Assembly (NCBI GenBank): GCA_031278075.1
Contig: JAITLE010000185.1
Location: forward strand, 1-16,628
Direction: 5' to 3'
Source: Bifidobacteriaceae bacterium
Lineage (GTDB): Bacteria; Actinomycetota; Actinomycetes; Actinomycetales; WQXJ01
DNA: 16,628 bases
Positions 1 to 6,312 of this stretch are shown in pieces. The notes beneath the pieces were generated by a model. That model saw only the letters and a program-made list of their open reading frames with translations. It ran no database searches and was not told the origin of the DNA. Positions within the stretch are counted from its first letter, which is position 1. The number at the start of each line of letters is the position of its first letter. Position numbers and translations under genes: made by a program.

Positions 1-490
1 CGGCGACATGGGGTCCCTCGACGAGGACGGCTACCTCTTCATCACCGGCCGCAAGAAGGAGTTGATCGTCACCGCCGGTGGCAAGAACGTCGCACCGGCG
101 GTCCTCGAAGACCGCCTGCGCGGCCACCCGCTGGTCTCGCAGGTGGTCGTGGTCGGGGACGGCAAACCGTTCATCGGCGCGCTGGTCACCCTGGACGCGG
201 AGATGCTCCCGGGCTGGCTCGCCAACCACGGCAAGCCGCCCATGAGCGTCACCGAGGCCCGCACCGACCCCGCGGTCCTCGCCTCCTTGGAGCGCGGTGT
301 GGCCCGCGCCAACGAGGCGGTCTCCCGCGCCGAGTCGATCCGCAAATTCCTCGTCTTAGACGGTGATTTCACTGAACTGAACGGCTTCCTCACGCCCTCC
401 CTCAAAGTCAAACGCGACAAGGTGTTGGCTGCTCACGCCAGCAAGATCGAGGAATTGTACGCGGCGGGGGCGGGGGCGACTGCGCTCTAA
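1..490 (+). CDS. Long-chain acyl-CoA ligase (AMP-binding family), C-terminal part; 5' end outside window
   Basis: The reading frame is open from the window edge (first full codon at base 2) to TAA at 488-490, about 162 residues. It begins inside the hinge of an adenylate-forming enzyme: GDMGSLDEDGYLFITGRKKE matches the A7/A8 region (TGD...GRxKE) at which the C-terminal domain rotates. A later TPSLKVKR segment carries the probable adenylation lysine (A10). The insertion between these, and the long C-terminal helix, fit the FadD/FadD15-type fatty acyl-CoA synthetases rather than acetyl-CoA synthetase. The family activates fatty acids to acyl-AMP and then acyl-CoA in the cytoplasm. The N-terminal domain with the P-loop is not visible, so chain-length preference cannot be judged. 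It ends 28 nt before the next gene. Confidence 0.9.
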   Translation, partial: GDMGSLDEDGYLFITGRKKELIVTAGGKNVAPAVLEDRLRGHPLVSQVVVVGDGKPFIGALVTLDAEMLPGWLANHGKPPMSVTEARTDPAVLASLERGVARANEAVSRAESIRKFLVLDGDFTELNGFLTPSLKVKRDKVLAAHASKIEELYAAGAGATAL

Positions 491-505
491 GACCGCGCCG
501 ACCGT

Positions 506-511
506 TAGAGT
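506..511 (+). promoter_or_regulatory. -10 hexamer TAGAGT, predicted leaderless promoter
   Basis: TAGAGT fits the actinobacterial -10 pattern TAnnnT and is followed by exactly 7 nt (ATTTCCC) before the ATG at 519. There is no Shine-Dalgarno sequence in that gap, so transcription would start at or next to the start codon. No convincing -35 is seen. Confidence 0.55.
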
Positions 512-518
512 ATTTCCC

Positions 519-1148
519 ATGTCTACCAAGCGCCTGGCAATCATCGCCGCCACGTTCGCGGCTTTCGCCCTCACCGCCTGCTCGCCCGCCTCGCCCCAGG
601 ATGTGGCCACGGAGAAAGACGACGACGGCACCGTCATCACCGACTTCGGCCAAGTCTCTGAGACGGAGGGCCCGGTCGGCGGGATCGACGAGGCGCTGCC
701 GACCACAGCCGATGTCGACGAGAACTGGATCTCCGCGCCCTGGGCCCTCGCGGGCACTGTGGACAAGGACTCGGTCGAGGTCCCGATCATCTATGTCTGG
801 GGCAACCAGCAGTGCGAGGCTCACGCCACTTATGCCCCCGAGGGGAGCGCGGAGGGCAACCCCGTCTTCGGCCTTGAGGAGACCGAACAGACCGTGACGA
901 TCGGGTCTTATGTCGTCTCGACCTTGGAGGGGAGCCCCTGTCCGACACCCGCGCTCTACGCGTACAAGTGGGGCACAATCAAGCTCGCCGAGCCGCTCGG
1001 AGACAGGAAGCTGGTCCACGCGGGCCTCGCCGAACGCTACGCGGACTTCGACTGGAGCGCCAGGACCAGCTTCGGAGTCAGCGGCGCCCAAAGCGGCGCC
1101 ACGGACGCCGCCACGGACGCCGCCACCGCAGAGGAGTCGAACCAATGA
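519..1148 (+). CDS. Putative secreted lipoprotein of unknown function
   Basis: A 209-residue protein with a clear lipoprotein signal peptide: basic start (MSTKR), hydrophobic stretch to about residue 18, and lipobox L18-T19-A20-C21, so Cys21 would be lipidated and the protein tethered to the outer face of the membrane. The mature part begins with an acidic, flexible segment (about 22-68), then a compact region (about 70-185) with two cysteines, C99 and C141, that could form a disulfide. The tail is an Ala/Thr/Asp low-complexity stretch (ATDAATDAAT). I do not recognise a named family. Its TGA stop overlaps the next ATG (ATGA, 1145-1148), so translation is probably coupled to the RAM-domain gene. 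The start is supported by the leaderless -10 at 506-511. Confidence 0.8.
   Translation: MSTKRLAIIAATFAAFALTACSPASPQDVATEKDDDGTVITDFGQVSETEGPVGGIDEALPTTADVDENWISAPWALAGTVDKDSVEVPIIYVWGNQQCEAHATYAPEGSAEGNPVFGLEETEQTVTIGSYVVSTLEGSPCPTPALYAYKWGTIKLAEPLGDRKLVHAGLAERYADFDWSARTSFGVSGAQSGATDAATDAATAEESNQ
1098..1121 (+). repeat. Two tandem copies of a 12-bp unit in the lipoprotein tail
   Basis: GCCACGGACGCC occurs twice in a row and a third partial copy follows. It encodes the ATDA repeats at the C-terminus of the lipoprotein. Its length, a multiple of three, keeps the frame, so copy number could vary without breaking the gene. Confidence 0.7.
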
Positions 1149-1426
1149 TCACGGCCATCGTGTTGATCAACACAGAGGCGAGCCTCATCCCGGAGGCGGC
1201 CCAGGCCATCGCCGACATCCCGGGAATCGAGGCGGTCTATTCCGTCACCGGTGAGGTGGACCTGATCGCTGTCGCCAAGGTCCGCCGTCACGAGGATCTG
1301 GCTGGGATCATCGCCGACCAGGTCTCGAAGACGCCGGGTGTGGTCACGACCCAAACCTTCATCGCGTTCCAGACCTATTCTCAGCGGGACCTCGACGAGG
1401 CCTACGACTTAGGCCTCGGGGACTAG
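1145..1426 (+). CDS. Stand-alone Lrp/AsnC ligand-binding (RAM) domain protein
   Basis: The start chosen is the ATG in the ATGA overlap with the lipoprotein gene; this gives 93 residues (MITAIVLINTE to the TAG at 1424-1426). The whole protein is one RAM domain, seen as the alternating strand/helix pattern with VYSVTGEVDLIAVAKV in the middle and VVTTQTFIAFQTY near the end. There is no N-terminal helix-turn-helix, so it cannot bind DNA as normal Lrp/AsnC regulators do. Stand-alone RAM proteins form ring oligomers and are thought to sense small ligands such as amino acids. A gene of this kind near trpD is, as I recall, a common actinobacterial arrangement; trpD lies convergently only 12 nt away. 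An amino-acid-sensing role is inference. Confidence 0.85.
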   Translation: MITAIVLINTEASLIPEAAQAIADIPGIEAVYSVTGEVDLIAVAKVRRHEDLAGIIADQVSKTPGVVTTQTFIAFQTYSQRDLDEAYDLGLGD

Positions 1427-1438
1427 CCCCAACGCCCG

Positions 1439-2518
1439 TCAGGCGCGGGTCGCCGCCGACCAGCGCTCCAACAGCGCGGCCGCCCGCCCGTCGTCGATCG
1501 CGGCCGCGGCCACATCCATCGCCGCCCGCAGGCGCTCAGCCAGGGCGCCTGCCCCATCACCCGCCGCGACCAGCCCGGCGGCCGCGTTGAGCACCACGGT
1601 GTCACGGACCGGCCCGCGTTCCCCCGCCAAGACGCGGCGCACGACTCGGGCGTTCAGCGCGGCATCGTCCCCCCGCAAGTCCTGCAAACGGATCGGCGCC
1701 ATGCCCAGCTCAGCCACCGGGTCGAGGACGCTCGCCAGAACCGCGCCGCCGCGCGCCTCCCAGACTTGCACCGGCCCGGTGGCCGCCATCTCGTCGAGCC
1801 CGTCGTCGCGGCCCCGGAAGACCAGCGCGCCCACGCCGCGCGCCGCGAGCGTGCCGGCCATCAGCGGCGCCATGGCCGCGTCCGCGCATCCGATGGCGGC
1901 GGCGCGCGGCCGCGCCGGGTTCGTCAGCGGCCCCAAGAAGTTGAACACCGTCGCCAGCCCCAGTTCGCGGCGGGCCTGGGCCGCGTGCCGCATCGACGGG
2001 TGGAACATCTGGGCGAACAGGAAGGCGATGCCGACTTCCTCGAACACTTCCACGATCCGCTGGGGCGGCAGCGCCAGGTCGACCCCGAGCGCTTCGAGGA
2101 CGTCCGCGCTGCCGGATTTGGACGATGCCGCCCGGTTGCCATGTTTGACGACCTTCGCGCCTGCCCCGGCCACGACGAGCGCAGCCATGGTGGAGACGTT
2201 CTGTGTGAACGCCCGGTCGCCGCCTGTGCCGACGATGTCGACCGCGTCAGCGGGCAGGTCGATGGACACCGCGTGGGCGAGCATCGCGTCAGCCAACCCG
2301 GTGAGCTCAGCGACGGTCTCGCCCTTCGCGCGCAGCGCCACCAGCAACCCGGCCAGCCTGACGGGTGAGGCGCGGCCCCCCATGACCTCGTCCATCGCCC
2401 AGCCCGCCTGGTCGCCGGTCAGGTCCCGGCGGGCGATCAGGGACGCGATCAGATCGCGCCAGACGGTCTCAGGCGCGGCCTGGAGCACATCCTGGGCCAT
2501 GCCGTCTCTCGGCGCCAC
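1439..2518 (-). CDS. trpD: Anthranilate phosphoribosyltransferase
   Basis: TrpD transfers the phosphoribosyl group of PRPP to anthranilate, the second committed step of tryptophan synthesis, in the cytoplasm. The protein has 359 residues from a GTG at 2518 and shows the family signatures in order: GTGGD (97-101, PRPP/Mg loop), NVST (107-110), KHGNRAASSKSGSAD (125-139, PRPP and anthranilate binding), and a FNFLGPLTNP segment near residue 200. The GTG start sits 3 nt after the upstream stop and has GGAG 9 nt before it; an ATG at 2500 would give 353 residues and is the alternative. It is the second gene of a two-gene unit with the receiver-like gene. No other trp genes are in the window and no attenuator-like leader is seen. 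Confidence 0.96.
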   Translation of the reverse strand: MAPRDGMAQDVLQAAPETVWRDLIASLIARRDLTGDQAGWAMDEVMGGRASPVRLAGLLVALRAKGETVAELTGLADAMLAHAVSIDLPADAVDIVGTGGDRAFTQNVSTMAALVVAGAGAKVVKHGNRAASSKSGSADVLEALGVDLALPPQRIVEVFEEVGIAFLFAQMFHPSMRHAAQARRELGLATVFNFLGPLTNPARPRAAAIGCADAAMAPLMAGTLAARGVGALVFRGRDDGLDEMAATGPVQVWEARGGAVLASVLDPVAELGMAPIRLQDLRGDDAALNARVVRRVLAGERGPVRDTVVLNAAAGLVAAGDGAGALAERLRAAMDVAAAAIDDGRAAALLERWSAATRA

Positions 2519-2521
2519 GCG

Positions 2522-2956
2522 TCAGAGCTCCGCCACGCCGAGCAGCTGCGTGACCTGGGTGGTCAACTCGAATGGATCGATCGGCTGCACCACCGCGGCG
2601 TCCGCCCCGGACCACGCGGCCAGCCAGGCGTCCTGCGGGCGGGCCAAGAGCAACAGGACCGTGGGCGTCCAATCGAGTTCCGCCCGCATCTGACGGACCA
2701 TGCCGACGCCGCCGAGCTTGGTCGTCTCGTTGTCGATCACCACTAAGTCGAACCGCTCCGCCGCGCACTTCGCCATGACGATGGGGTGCGTCGCCACCTC
2801 GGTCCATTCGATCCGCAGTCCTTGTGGGCCGGCCGTGTCCCCGACCGTCTCGCGCACCAGCTGTCTGATGGCGGCGTTGTCGCTGTGGAGCAGGATGCGG
2901 GCGCACGGCTCGCGGCGGTCGGCGGTGGCCATCGGCGTGGTCGCGGAGAGGGTCAT
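2522..2956 (-). CDS. Receiver-like protein with degenerate phosphorylation site
   Basis: A single response-regulator receiver-like domain of 144 residues with no output domain. The acidic pocket is reduced to S25-D26, and the phosphoacceptor Asp is kept in FDLVVID (D75). The switch Thr/Ser is replaced by Leu (L104 in LLLLARPQD) and the invariant Lys by Gln (Q124 in VVQPIDPFEL), so classical phosphotransfer signalling is doubtful. From memory, similar receiver-like proteins adjoin trpD in other actinobacteria; I could not check this. I chose ATG 2956 because a TAACAT hexamer lies exactly 7 nt upstream; ATG 2977 or TTG 2989 would add 7 or 11 residues but would place the start over this -10. The stop lies 3 nt before the trpD GTG, suggesting coupled expression. 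Confidence 0.8.
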   Translation of the reverse strand: MTLSATTPMATADRREPCARILLHSDNAAIRQLVRETVGDTAGPQGLRIEWTEVATHPIVMAKCAAERFDLVVIDNETTKLGGVGMVRQMRAELDWTPTVLLLLARPQDAWLAAWSGADAAVVQPIDPFELTTQVTQLLGVAEL

Positions 2957-2963
2957 GGGATAA

Positions 2964-2969
2964 ATGTTA
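2964..2969 (-). promoter_or_regulatory. -10 hexamer TAACAT, predicted leaderless promoter of the receiver-trpD unit
   Basis: On the minus strand TAACAT is followed by 7 nt (TTATCCC) and the ATG at 2956. No Shine-Dalgarno sequence fits that ATG. This hexamer would drive both the receiver-like gene and trpD. Confidence 0.5.
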
Positions 2970-3028
2970 CCGGGCATCTTCGCCGCCAATGGGTTGCCGA
3001 CGTCGCCGCCGCGCCTCGGCGGCCGCCC

Positions 3029-3042
3029 GCCCGGATCCGGGC
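3029..3042. repeat. Perfect 14-bp palindrome in the trpD-unit/sodA divergent gap
   Basis: GCCCGGATCCGGGC is a perfect inverted repeat in the 262-nt gap between the receiver-like gene (starting at 2956) and sodA (3219). It lies about 60 nt upstream of the minus-strand -10 and about 180 nt upstream of sodA. It could be an operator or chance in GC-rich DNA. The rest of the gap holds no convincing gene. Confidence 0.3.
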
Positions 3043-3171
3043 ACGCCGACAGGCGCCCCTGAAACGTCTTTGCTGGTCAATGGCGCCGCTAGCGCACAGA
3101 CCGGCCCGCGGCCCGCGCAGGCGGCGGCGTGCTCGCCCCGTCGCCGACATAGATGGCCCCGCTGCCATGAT

Positions 3172-3196
3172 GTAATGAAGTTGCTAAAAATAGCTC
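3172..3196 (+). promoter_or_regulatory. AT-rich promoter region of sodA (tentative)
   Basis: The only AT-rich patch in this gap, TGTAATGAAGTTGCTAAAAATAGC, lies 23-47 nt before the sodA start. TAAAAAT or TGTAAT could serve as -10. GCTA-AAAA-TAGC is a small inverted repeat within it. No good -35 is seen, so the exact start site is uncertain. Confidence 0.35.
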
Positions 3197-3203
3197 GAAA
3201 GCG

Positions 3204-3209
3204 AAAGGA
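3204..3209 (+). promoter_or_regulatory. Ribosome binding site AAAGGA that decides the sodA start
   Basis: AAAGGA directly abuts an ATG at 3210 and lies 9 nt before the ATG at 3219. Only the second spacing allows initiation, so translation should begin at 3219, giving MAIYTLPELPYDY, the usual start of the family. Confidence 0.75.
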
Positions 3210-3218
3210 ATGGGACCA

Positions 3219-3812
3219 ATGGCCATCTACACGTTACCCGAACTCCCGTACGACTACTCGGCGCTGGAGCCCCACATCTCAGGCCGCATCATGGAGCTGC
3301 ACCACGACAAGCACCACGCCGCCTACGTGGCCGGCGCGAACGCCGCCCTCGAGCAGCTAGCCGCGGCCCGCGCCGCAGGCGACCACGCCAACCTCCCCAA
3401 GCTCGAGAAAGATCTCGCGTTCAACCTCGCCGGCCACGTCAACCACACCGTCTTCTGGCAGAACCTGACACCGGACTCCCAAGGGGCGCCGCTGGGCGAG
3501 CTGGCCGAGGCGATCGCAGCCGACTTCGGCTCCTTCCAAGCGTTCAAAGCCCAGTTCAGCGCCGCGGCGACCAGCATCCAAGGCTCCGGCTGGGCGATGC
3601 TCGCGTTCGAACCGCTCGGCGGGAGACTCTTGGTCACCCAGCTCTACGACCACCAGTCGAATCTCGCCGCCGGCATCAAGCCCTTGCTGGTGCTCGACAT
3701 GTGGGAGCACGCCTTCTACCTCGACTATCTCAACGTCAAGGCCGATTACGTGGCGGCCTTCTGGAACATCGTCAACTGGGAAGACGTGGCCGCCCGGTAC
3801 GCGGCCCGCTGA
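3219..3812 (+). CDS. sodA: Superoxide dismutase, Fe/Mn family
   Basis: Converts superoxide to hydrogen peroxide and oxygen. The 197-residue protein is full length for the family. Metal ligands are visible as H28 (MELHHDKHH), H76 (GHVNH), D160 and H164 (LDMWEHAFYLDY). The second-shell residue is H145 in LYDHQSN, as I recall it in mycobacterial and propionibacterial enzymes, which can be Fe, Mn or cambialistic; Gly72 is Mn-like. The metal therefore cannot be assigned from sequence. No signal peptide is present, so it is probably cytoplasmic. It is monocistronic, transcribed away from the trpD unit, and converges on erpA with only 6 nt between the stop codons. Confidence 0.97.
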   Translation: MAIYTLPELPYDYSALEPHISGRIMELHHDKHHAAYVAGANAALEQLAAARAAGDHANLPKLEKDLAFNLAGHVNHTVFWQNLTPDSQGAPLGELAEAIAADFGSFQAFKAQFSAAATSIQGSGWAMLAFEPLGGRLLVTQLYDHQSNLAAGIKPLLVLDMWEHAFYLDYLNVKADYVAAFWNIVNWEDVAARYAAR

Positions 3813-3818
3813 CCGCGC

Positions 3819-4169
3819 TTAGCAGAACGAGTTGCCGCAAGCGCAGCCCCGCTGCGCGTTGGGGTTGTCGATCGAGAAGCCTTGGCTGGAGATCGTGTCC
3901 TCGAAGTCGATCACAGCGCCGTCCACCAGCGGGGCGGACAGCTGGTCCACGATCAACGGCACACCGTCGAACAGGACGATCGAGTCGCCCTCGAGGACTG
4001 TCGAGTCGAAGCCCAAGTCGTACATCATGCCCGCGCAGCCGCCGGCCTCCACCGCGAGCCGCAGTTTCAGGTTCTCGTCGGCCTCGCGCGCCAGCAGCTC
4101 CTTGACCTTGGCGGCCGCCGCCGGGGTGAGTGTGACGCCATGCGCGGTCTTCGTCGCAGCGACGGTCAT
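3819..4169 (-). CDS. erpA: HesB/IscA-family iron-sulfur carrier (ErpA type)
   Basis: A-type carrier that receives Fe-S clusters from the scaffold and delivers them to client proteins. The 116-residue protein has the A-type fold signatures: GGCAGMMYDLGFD with C45, and RGCACGNSFC at the end with C109 and C111, giving the three cluster-binding cysteines; a fourth, C116, is the last residue. Two-residue Cys-Ala-Cys spacing is normal. The start is firm: GGAGGAG lies a few nt before the ATG at 4169. It follows the alpha/beta hydrolase by 39 nt and may be read from the M20-hydrolase transcript or from its own promoter. A DtxR/IdeR-like box lies 24 nt upstream, suggesting iron control. Confidence 0.93.
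   Translation of the reverse strand: MTVAATKTAHGVTLTPAAAAKVKELLAREADENLKLRLAVEAGGCAGMMYDLGFDSTVLEGDSIVLFDGVPLIVDQLSAPLVDGAVIDFEDTISSQGFSIDNPNAQRGCACGNSFC
3841..3857 (+). terminator. GC hairpin downstream of sodA, no U-tract
   Basis: GCGCAG-CCCCG-CTGCGC forms a perfect 6-bp stem with a 5-nt loop, 28 nt after the sodA stop and inside the 3' end of erpA. There is no T-run, so it is at best a weak or factor-assisted terminator. Confidence 0.3.
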
Positions 4170-4192
4170 AGAAGTCTCCTCCGCTCGGATCG

Positions 4193-4211
4193 GTTGGTCA
4201 GGCTCACCTTA
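4193..4211 (-). promoter_or_regulatory. Candidate DtxR/IdeR iron box upstream of erpA
   Basis: On the minus strand TAAGGTGAGCCTGACCAAC matches 15 of 19 positions of the remembered consensus TWAGGTTAGSCTAACCTWA. The core is a near-palindrome, GGTGAG-C-CTGACC. It overlaps the hydrolase stop codon and ends 23 nt before the erpA ATG, where a bound repressor could block transcription. The match is by eye. Confidence 0.4.
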
Positions 4212-4952
4212 CTCGCCGCGCAAGCGCGGCGCTAAATAGGCGCCCGCGAGTTCTGCCACCAGCTTAGGCGCCGTCCGCGGCAGCATGTGCCCGTGGCCCG
4301 CCAGCTCCACCCACTCAGAATCCGGGATCAGCCGGGCCACGCGGCGCGACTCGCGCCGCGGCACCACGTCCCGCTCCCCCACCATGATCAAGGTCGGCAC
4401 CGTCAACGACTCGAGTTGAGCACGGCTGACGTCGGGTTGGCCGACCATCAACCCCCAGACGTCAGCCCGGCGGCGCGCCGCCGGGCTGACCAGCCCACCC
4501 AGGCGCATCGCCTGATGGCCCGCCATGATCAGCGCGTTCGTGCCCGCCCGCAGCGCCGCCTGATTGACGTTGCCGCCCAACAACACCTGAGCGGCCAACA
4601 AATCAGGCCGGTGGATCGCCACATCCAGGCCTATGTTCGCCCCATCGGAGAACCCGATCAGTCCGAAGCGGACCGGTCCCGGGCCTGACCACGCCGTCCT
4701 CGACGCCCCCGACCAGCGGCGCCGATAGTCCAACATGGCCCGGGCGGTGTCGATCGCGAGCTGCTGAATGGTCAAAGGGCGCCGGCCCGCGGCGGTCCCA
4801 CCGTGGCCCCGCGAATCCAACCGGATCGTGGTGAACCCCTCGAGGTGCGCCAACATCTGGTCGAACACGGCCGAGTCCTCCGAGTTGCCGTGCAACAACA
4901 CCACCGGCGGCCCAGCGCCGGACACCCGGGCGGCGAGTTCGCCCAGGATCAC
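4209..4952 (-). CDS. Alpha/beta-hydrolase fold protein
   Basis: A 247-residue serine hydrolase with the complete catalytic set: oxyanion region HGN (21-23), nucleophile S102 in GFSDG, acid D195 in VGERDVV, and His in AGHGHMLP (H222, or H220). The substrate cannot be told from sequence; the fold covers esterases, lipases and C-C hydrolases. A basic, Trp/Ser-rich insert (about 77-92) precedes the nucleophile strand. There is no signal peptide. The GTG start at 4952 overlaps the stop of the M20 dipeptidase (GTGA), so the two are almost certainly translated together. This pairing suggests a role in small-molecule or peptide-derivative turnover, but that is only context. Confidence 0.85.
   Translation of the reverse strand: MILGELAARVSGAGPPVVLLHGNSEDSAVFDQMLAHLEGFTTIRLDSRGHGGTAAGRRPLTIQQLAIDTARAMLDYRRRWSGASRTAWSGPGPVRFGLIGFSDGANIGLDVAIHRPDLLAAQVLLGGNVNQAALRAGTNALIMAGHQAMRLGGLVSPAARRRADVWGLMVGQPDVSRAQLESLTVPTLIMVGERDVVPRRESRRVARLIPDSEWVELAGHGHMLPRTAPKLVAELAGAYLAPRLRGE
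4214..4231 (-). repeat. Perfect inverted repeat at the 3' end of the hydrolase gene
   Basis: CGCCGCGC-TT-GCGCGGCG has two perfect 8-nt arms over the last codons of the hydrolase, ending 2 nt before its stop and next to the putative iron box. It could form a strong mRNA hairpin separating hydrolase from erpA expression. No U-tract follows. Confidence 0.5.
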
Positions 4953-6280
4953 GGCGCGAGCCGCGCGAACAGCAGAGCCTCCGCCAGGATCGCGCGCCGC
5001 AGCATGTCCAACGACTCCGACTCGTCCCCGGCGTGCGCCCGCGAGTCGCCGTCTTCGACGCCTGTGATCAATATCTCCATGTCAGGGAAGACAGCCTGCA
5101 ATTCGGCCGTCAACGGGATCGAGCCGCCCTGGCCCAGGGGCGTCATCGGCGACTCGTAAGCCTCCGTCAACGTCTGCGCCGCCAACTGGTAGGCCCGCCC
5201 GGATGTTGCCGCCACGAACCCCGACCCGATCTCACCGTCGGTGATCTCGATCTCCGCGCCGAACGGCGCGTTGGCCAGCAGGTGGTCCCGCACCGCACGC
5301 TGCGCCGCCAGCGGATCCACGCCCGGCGGCACCCTGACCGAGAGCTCCGCCCGGGCGACCGGTTGGAGCGTGTTCGAAGCCCGCGCGATCGGCGTGCAGT
5401 CCAGACCGATCACAGTGATCGACGCACCCCACCACACCCGGTCCGTGACGGAGCCGCTGCCGATCAGCTTCAGGCCGGGCACGAGGCCCGCGATGCGCCG
5501 CGCCTGGGCCTCCGTCAACAGGTCGGGACTGTGGCCGGTGGGGGCCAAACCTGGAACGGCGACCGACCCGTCGGCATCGTGCAGCGTCGCGATCAACCGC
5601 GCGAGCGACGTGACGGCGTCGAGGTAGACGCCGCCCCACATGCCGCTGTGCACCCCGCGGTCCGCGACCTTCACCGTCACCGTCAGATCGGCGAGACCCC
5701 GCAGGGACGTGGTCAGCGACGGCGTGTCGGGCGAGCGGTTCGCGGAGTCGGCGATCACGGCGATGTCCGCGGCCAGAGCGTCGCGATGGGCCGCGAGCAG
5801 CGCGCCGAAGGTCGGGGAGCCGGACTCCTCCTCGCCCTCGATGAAGAAGCGGATGTTGACGCCGAGGTCGGCCCCGAGAGCCGTCAACGCGCCGACGTGG
5901 ACGGCTATGCCGGCCCCGTCGTCAGCGACGCCACGCCCGTAGAGACGGCCGTCGCGCACCACGGGGGTCCACGGGTCGCTCGACCAGTCGTCCGCCACAG
6001 GTTGGACGTCGTGGTGGGCGTAGAGCAGCACAGTGGGCGCCGCCGGATCGACGTCGATGCGCCCGATGACGGCCGGCCCGCCACCAGCCTCGACTATCGC
6101 GACATCTTGGGCGCCGACGCCCGTCAGCAACTCCGCGACCCGTTCGGCGGAACGCCGCAACGCGCCAGGTGGGGCCTCGGGCCCGGCGAAGGAAGGGATG
6201 CGGACCAGGGATGAGAGGATCTCGATGGACTCGTCGAACCGCGCGTCGACGCGGTCCCGCAACTGGGATGCAGTAACCAT
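4949..6280 (-). CDS. M20-family metallodipeptidase
   Basis: Zinc-dependent exopeptidase/dipeptidase of the M20 (ArgE/DapE/CPG2/CNDP) group, 443 residues. Metal and catalytic residues are all present: H89 and D91 (AHHDVQP), D120 (GRGVADDGAG), the base E151 and metal ligand E152 (EGEEESGS), D178 (IADSAN) and H416 (SRAHAGDE). The lysine usual after the second Asp of the ADDKG motif is Gly here (G122). The middle lid region carries DRGVHSGMWGG, typical of the cytosolic dipeptidase branch. I chose ATG 6280: it gives a normal N-terminus (MVTASQLRDRV) and has TAGCTT 7 nt upstream. The frame stays open a further 108 codons, but this is shadow coding opposite the divergent DUF3043 gene. Substrate unknown. 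Confidence 0.92.
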   Translation of the reverse strand: MVTASQLRDRVDARFDESIEILSSLVRIPSFAGPEAPPGALRRSAERVAELLTGVGAQDVAIVEAGGGPAVIGRIDVDPAAPTVLLYAHHDVQPVADDWSSDPWTPVVRDGRLYGRGVADDGAGIAVHVGALTALGADLGVNIRFFIEGEEESGSPTFGALLAAHRDALAADIAVIADSANRSPDTPSLTTSLRGLADLTVTVKVADRGVHSGMWGGVYLDAVTSLARLIATLHDADGSVAVPGLAPTGHSPDLLTEAQARRIAGLVPGLKLIGSGSVTDRVWWGASITVIGLDCTPIARASNTLQPVARAELSVRVPPGVDPLAAQRAVRDHLLANAPFGAEIEITDGEIGSGFVAATSGRAYQLAAQTLTEAYESPMTPLGQGGSIPLTAELQAVFPDMEILITGVEDGDSRAHAGDESESLDMLRRAILAEALLFARLAP

Positions 6281-6287
6281 GGGTATA

Positions 6288-6305
6288 AAGCTAACCCCAT
6301 AGACT
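6288..6305. promoter_or_regulatory. Back-to-back leaderless promoters for the M20 gene and DUF3043 gene
   Basis: The two starts are only 32 nt apart. On the minus strand TAGCTT (6293-6288) lies 7 nt before ATG 6280; on the plus strand TAGACT (6300-6305) lies 7 nt before GTG 6313. The hexamers are 6 nt apart, and no Shine-Dalgarno sequence fits either start. Any -35 would fall inside the opposite coding region or over the opposite -10. Confidence 0.55.
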
Positions 6306-6312
6306 GTCGGTT

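Noticed and set aside
2990..3168. Small Arg-rich frames in the gap upstream of sodA on both strands
   Set aside because: They lack ribosome binding sites and any family resemblance, and look like frames left open by high GC content.
3210..3218. sodA start at the earlier ATG 3210
   Set aside because: The Shine-Dalgarno sequence directly touches this ATG with no spacing; ATG 3219 has proper spacing and gives the conserved family N-terminus.
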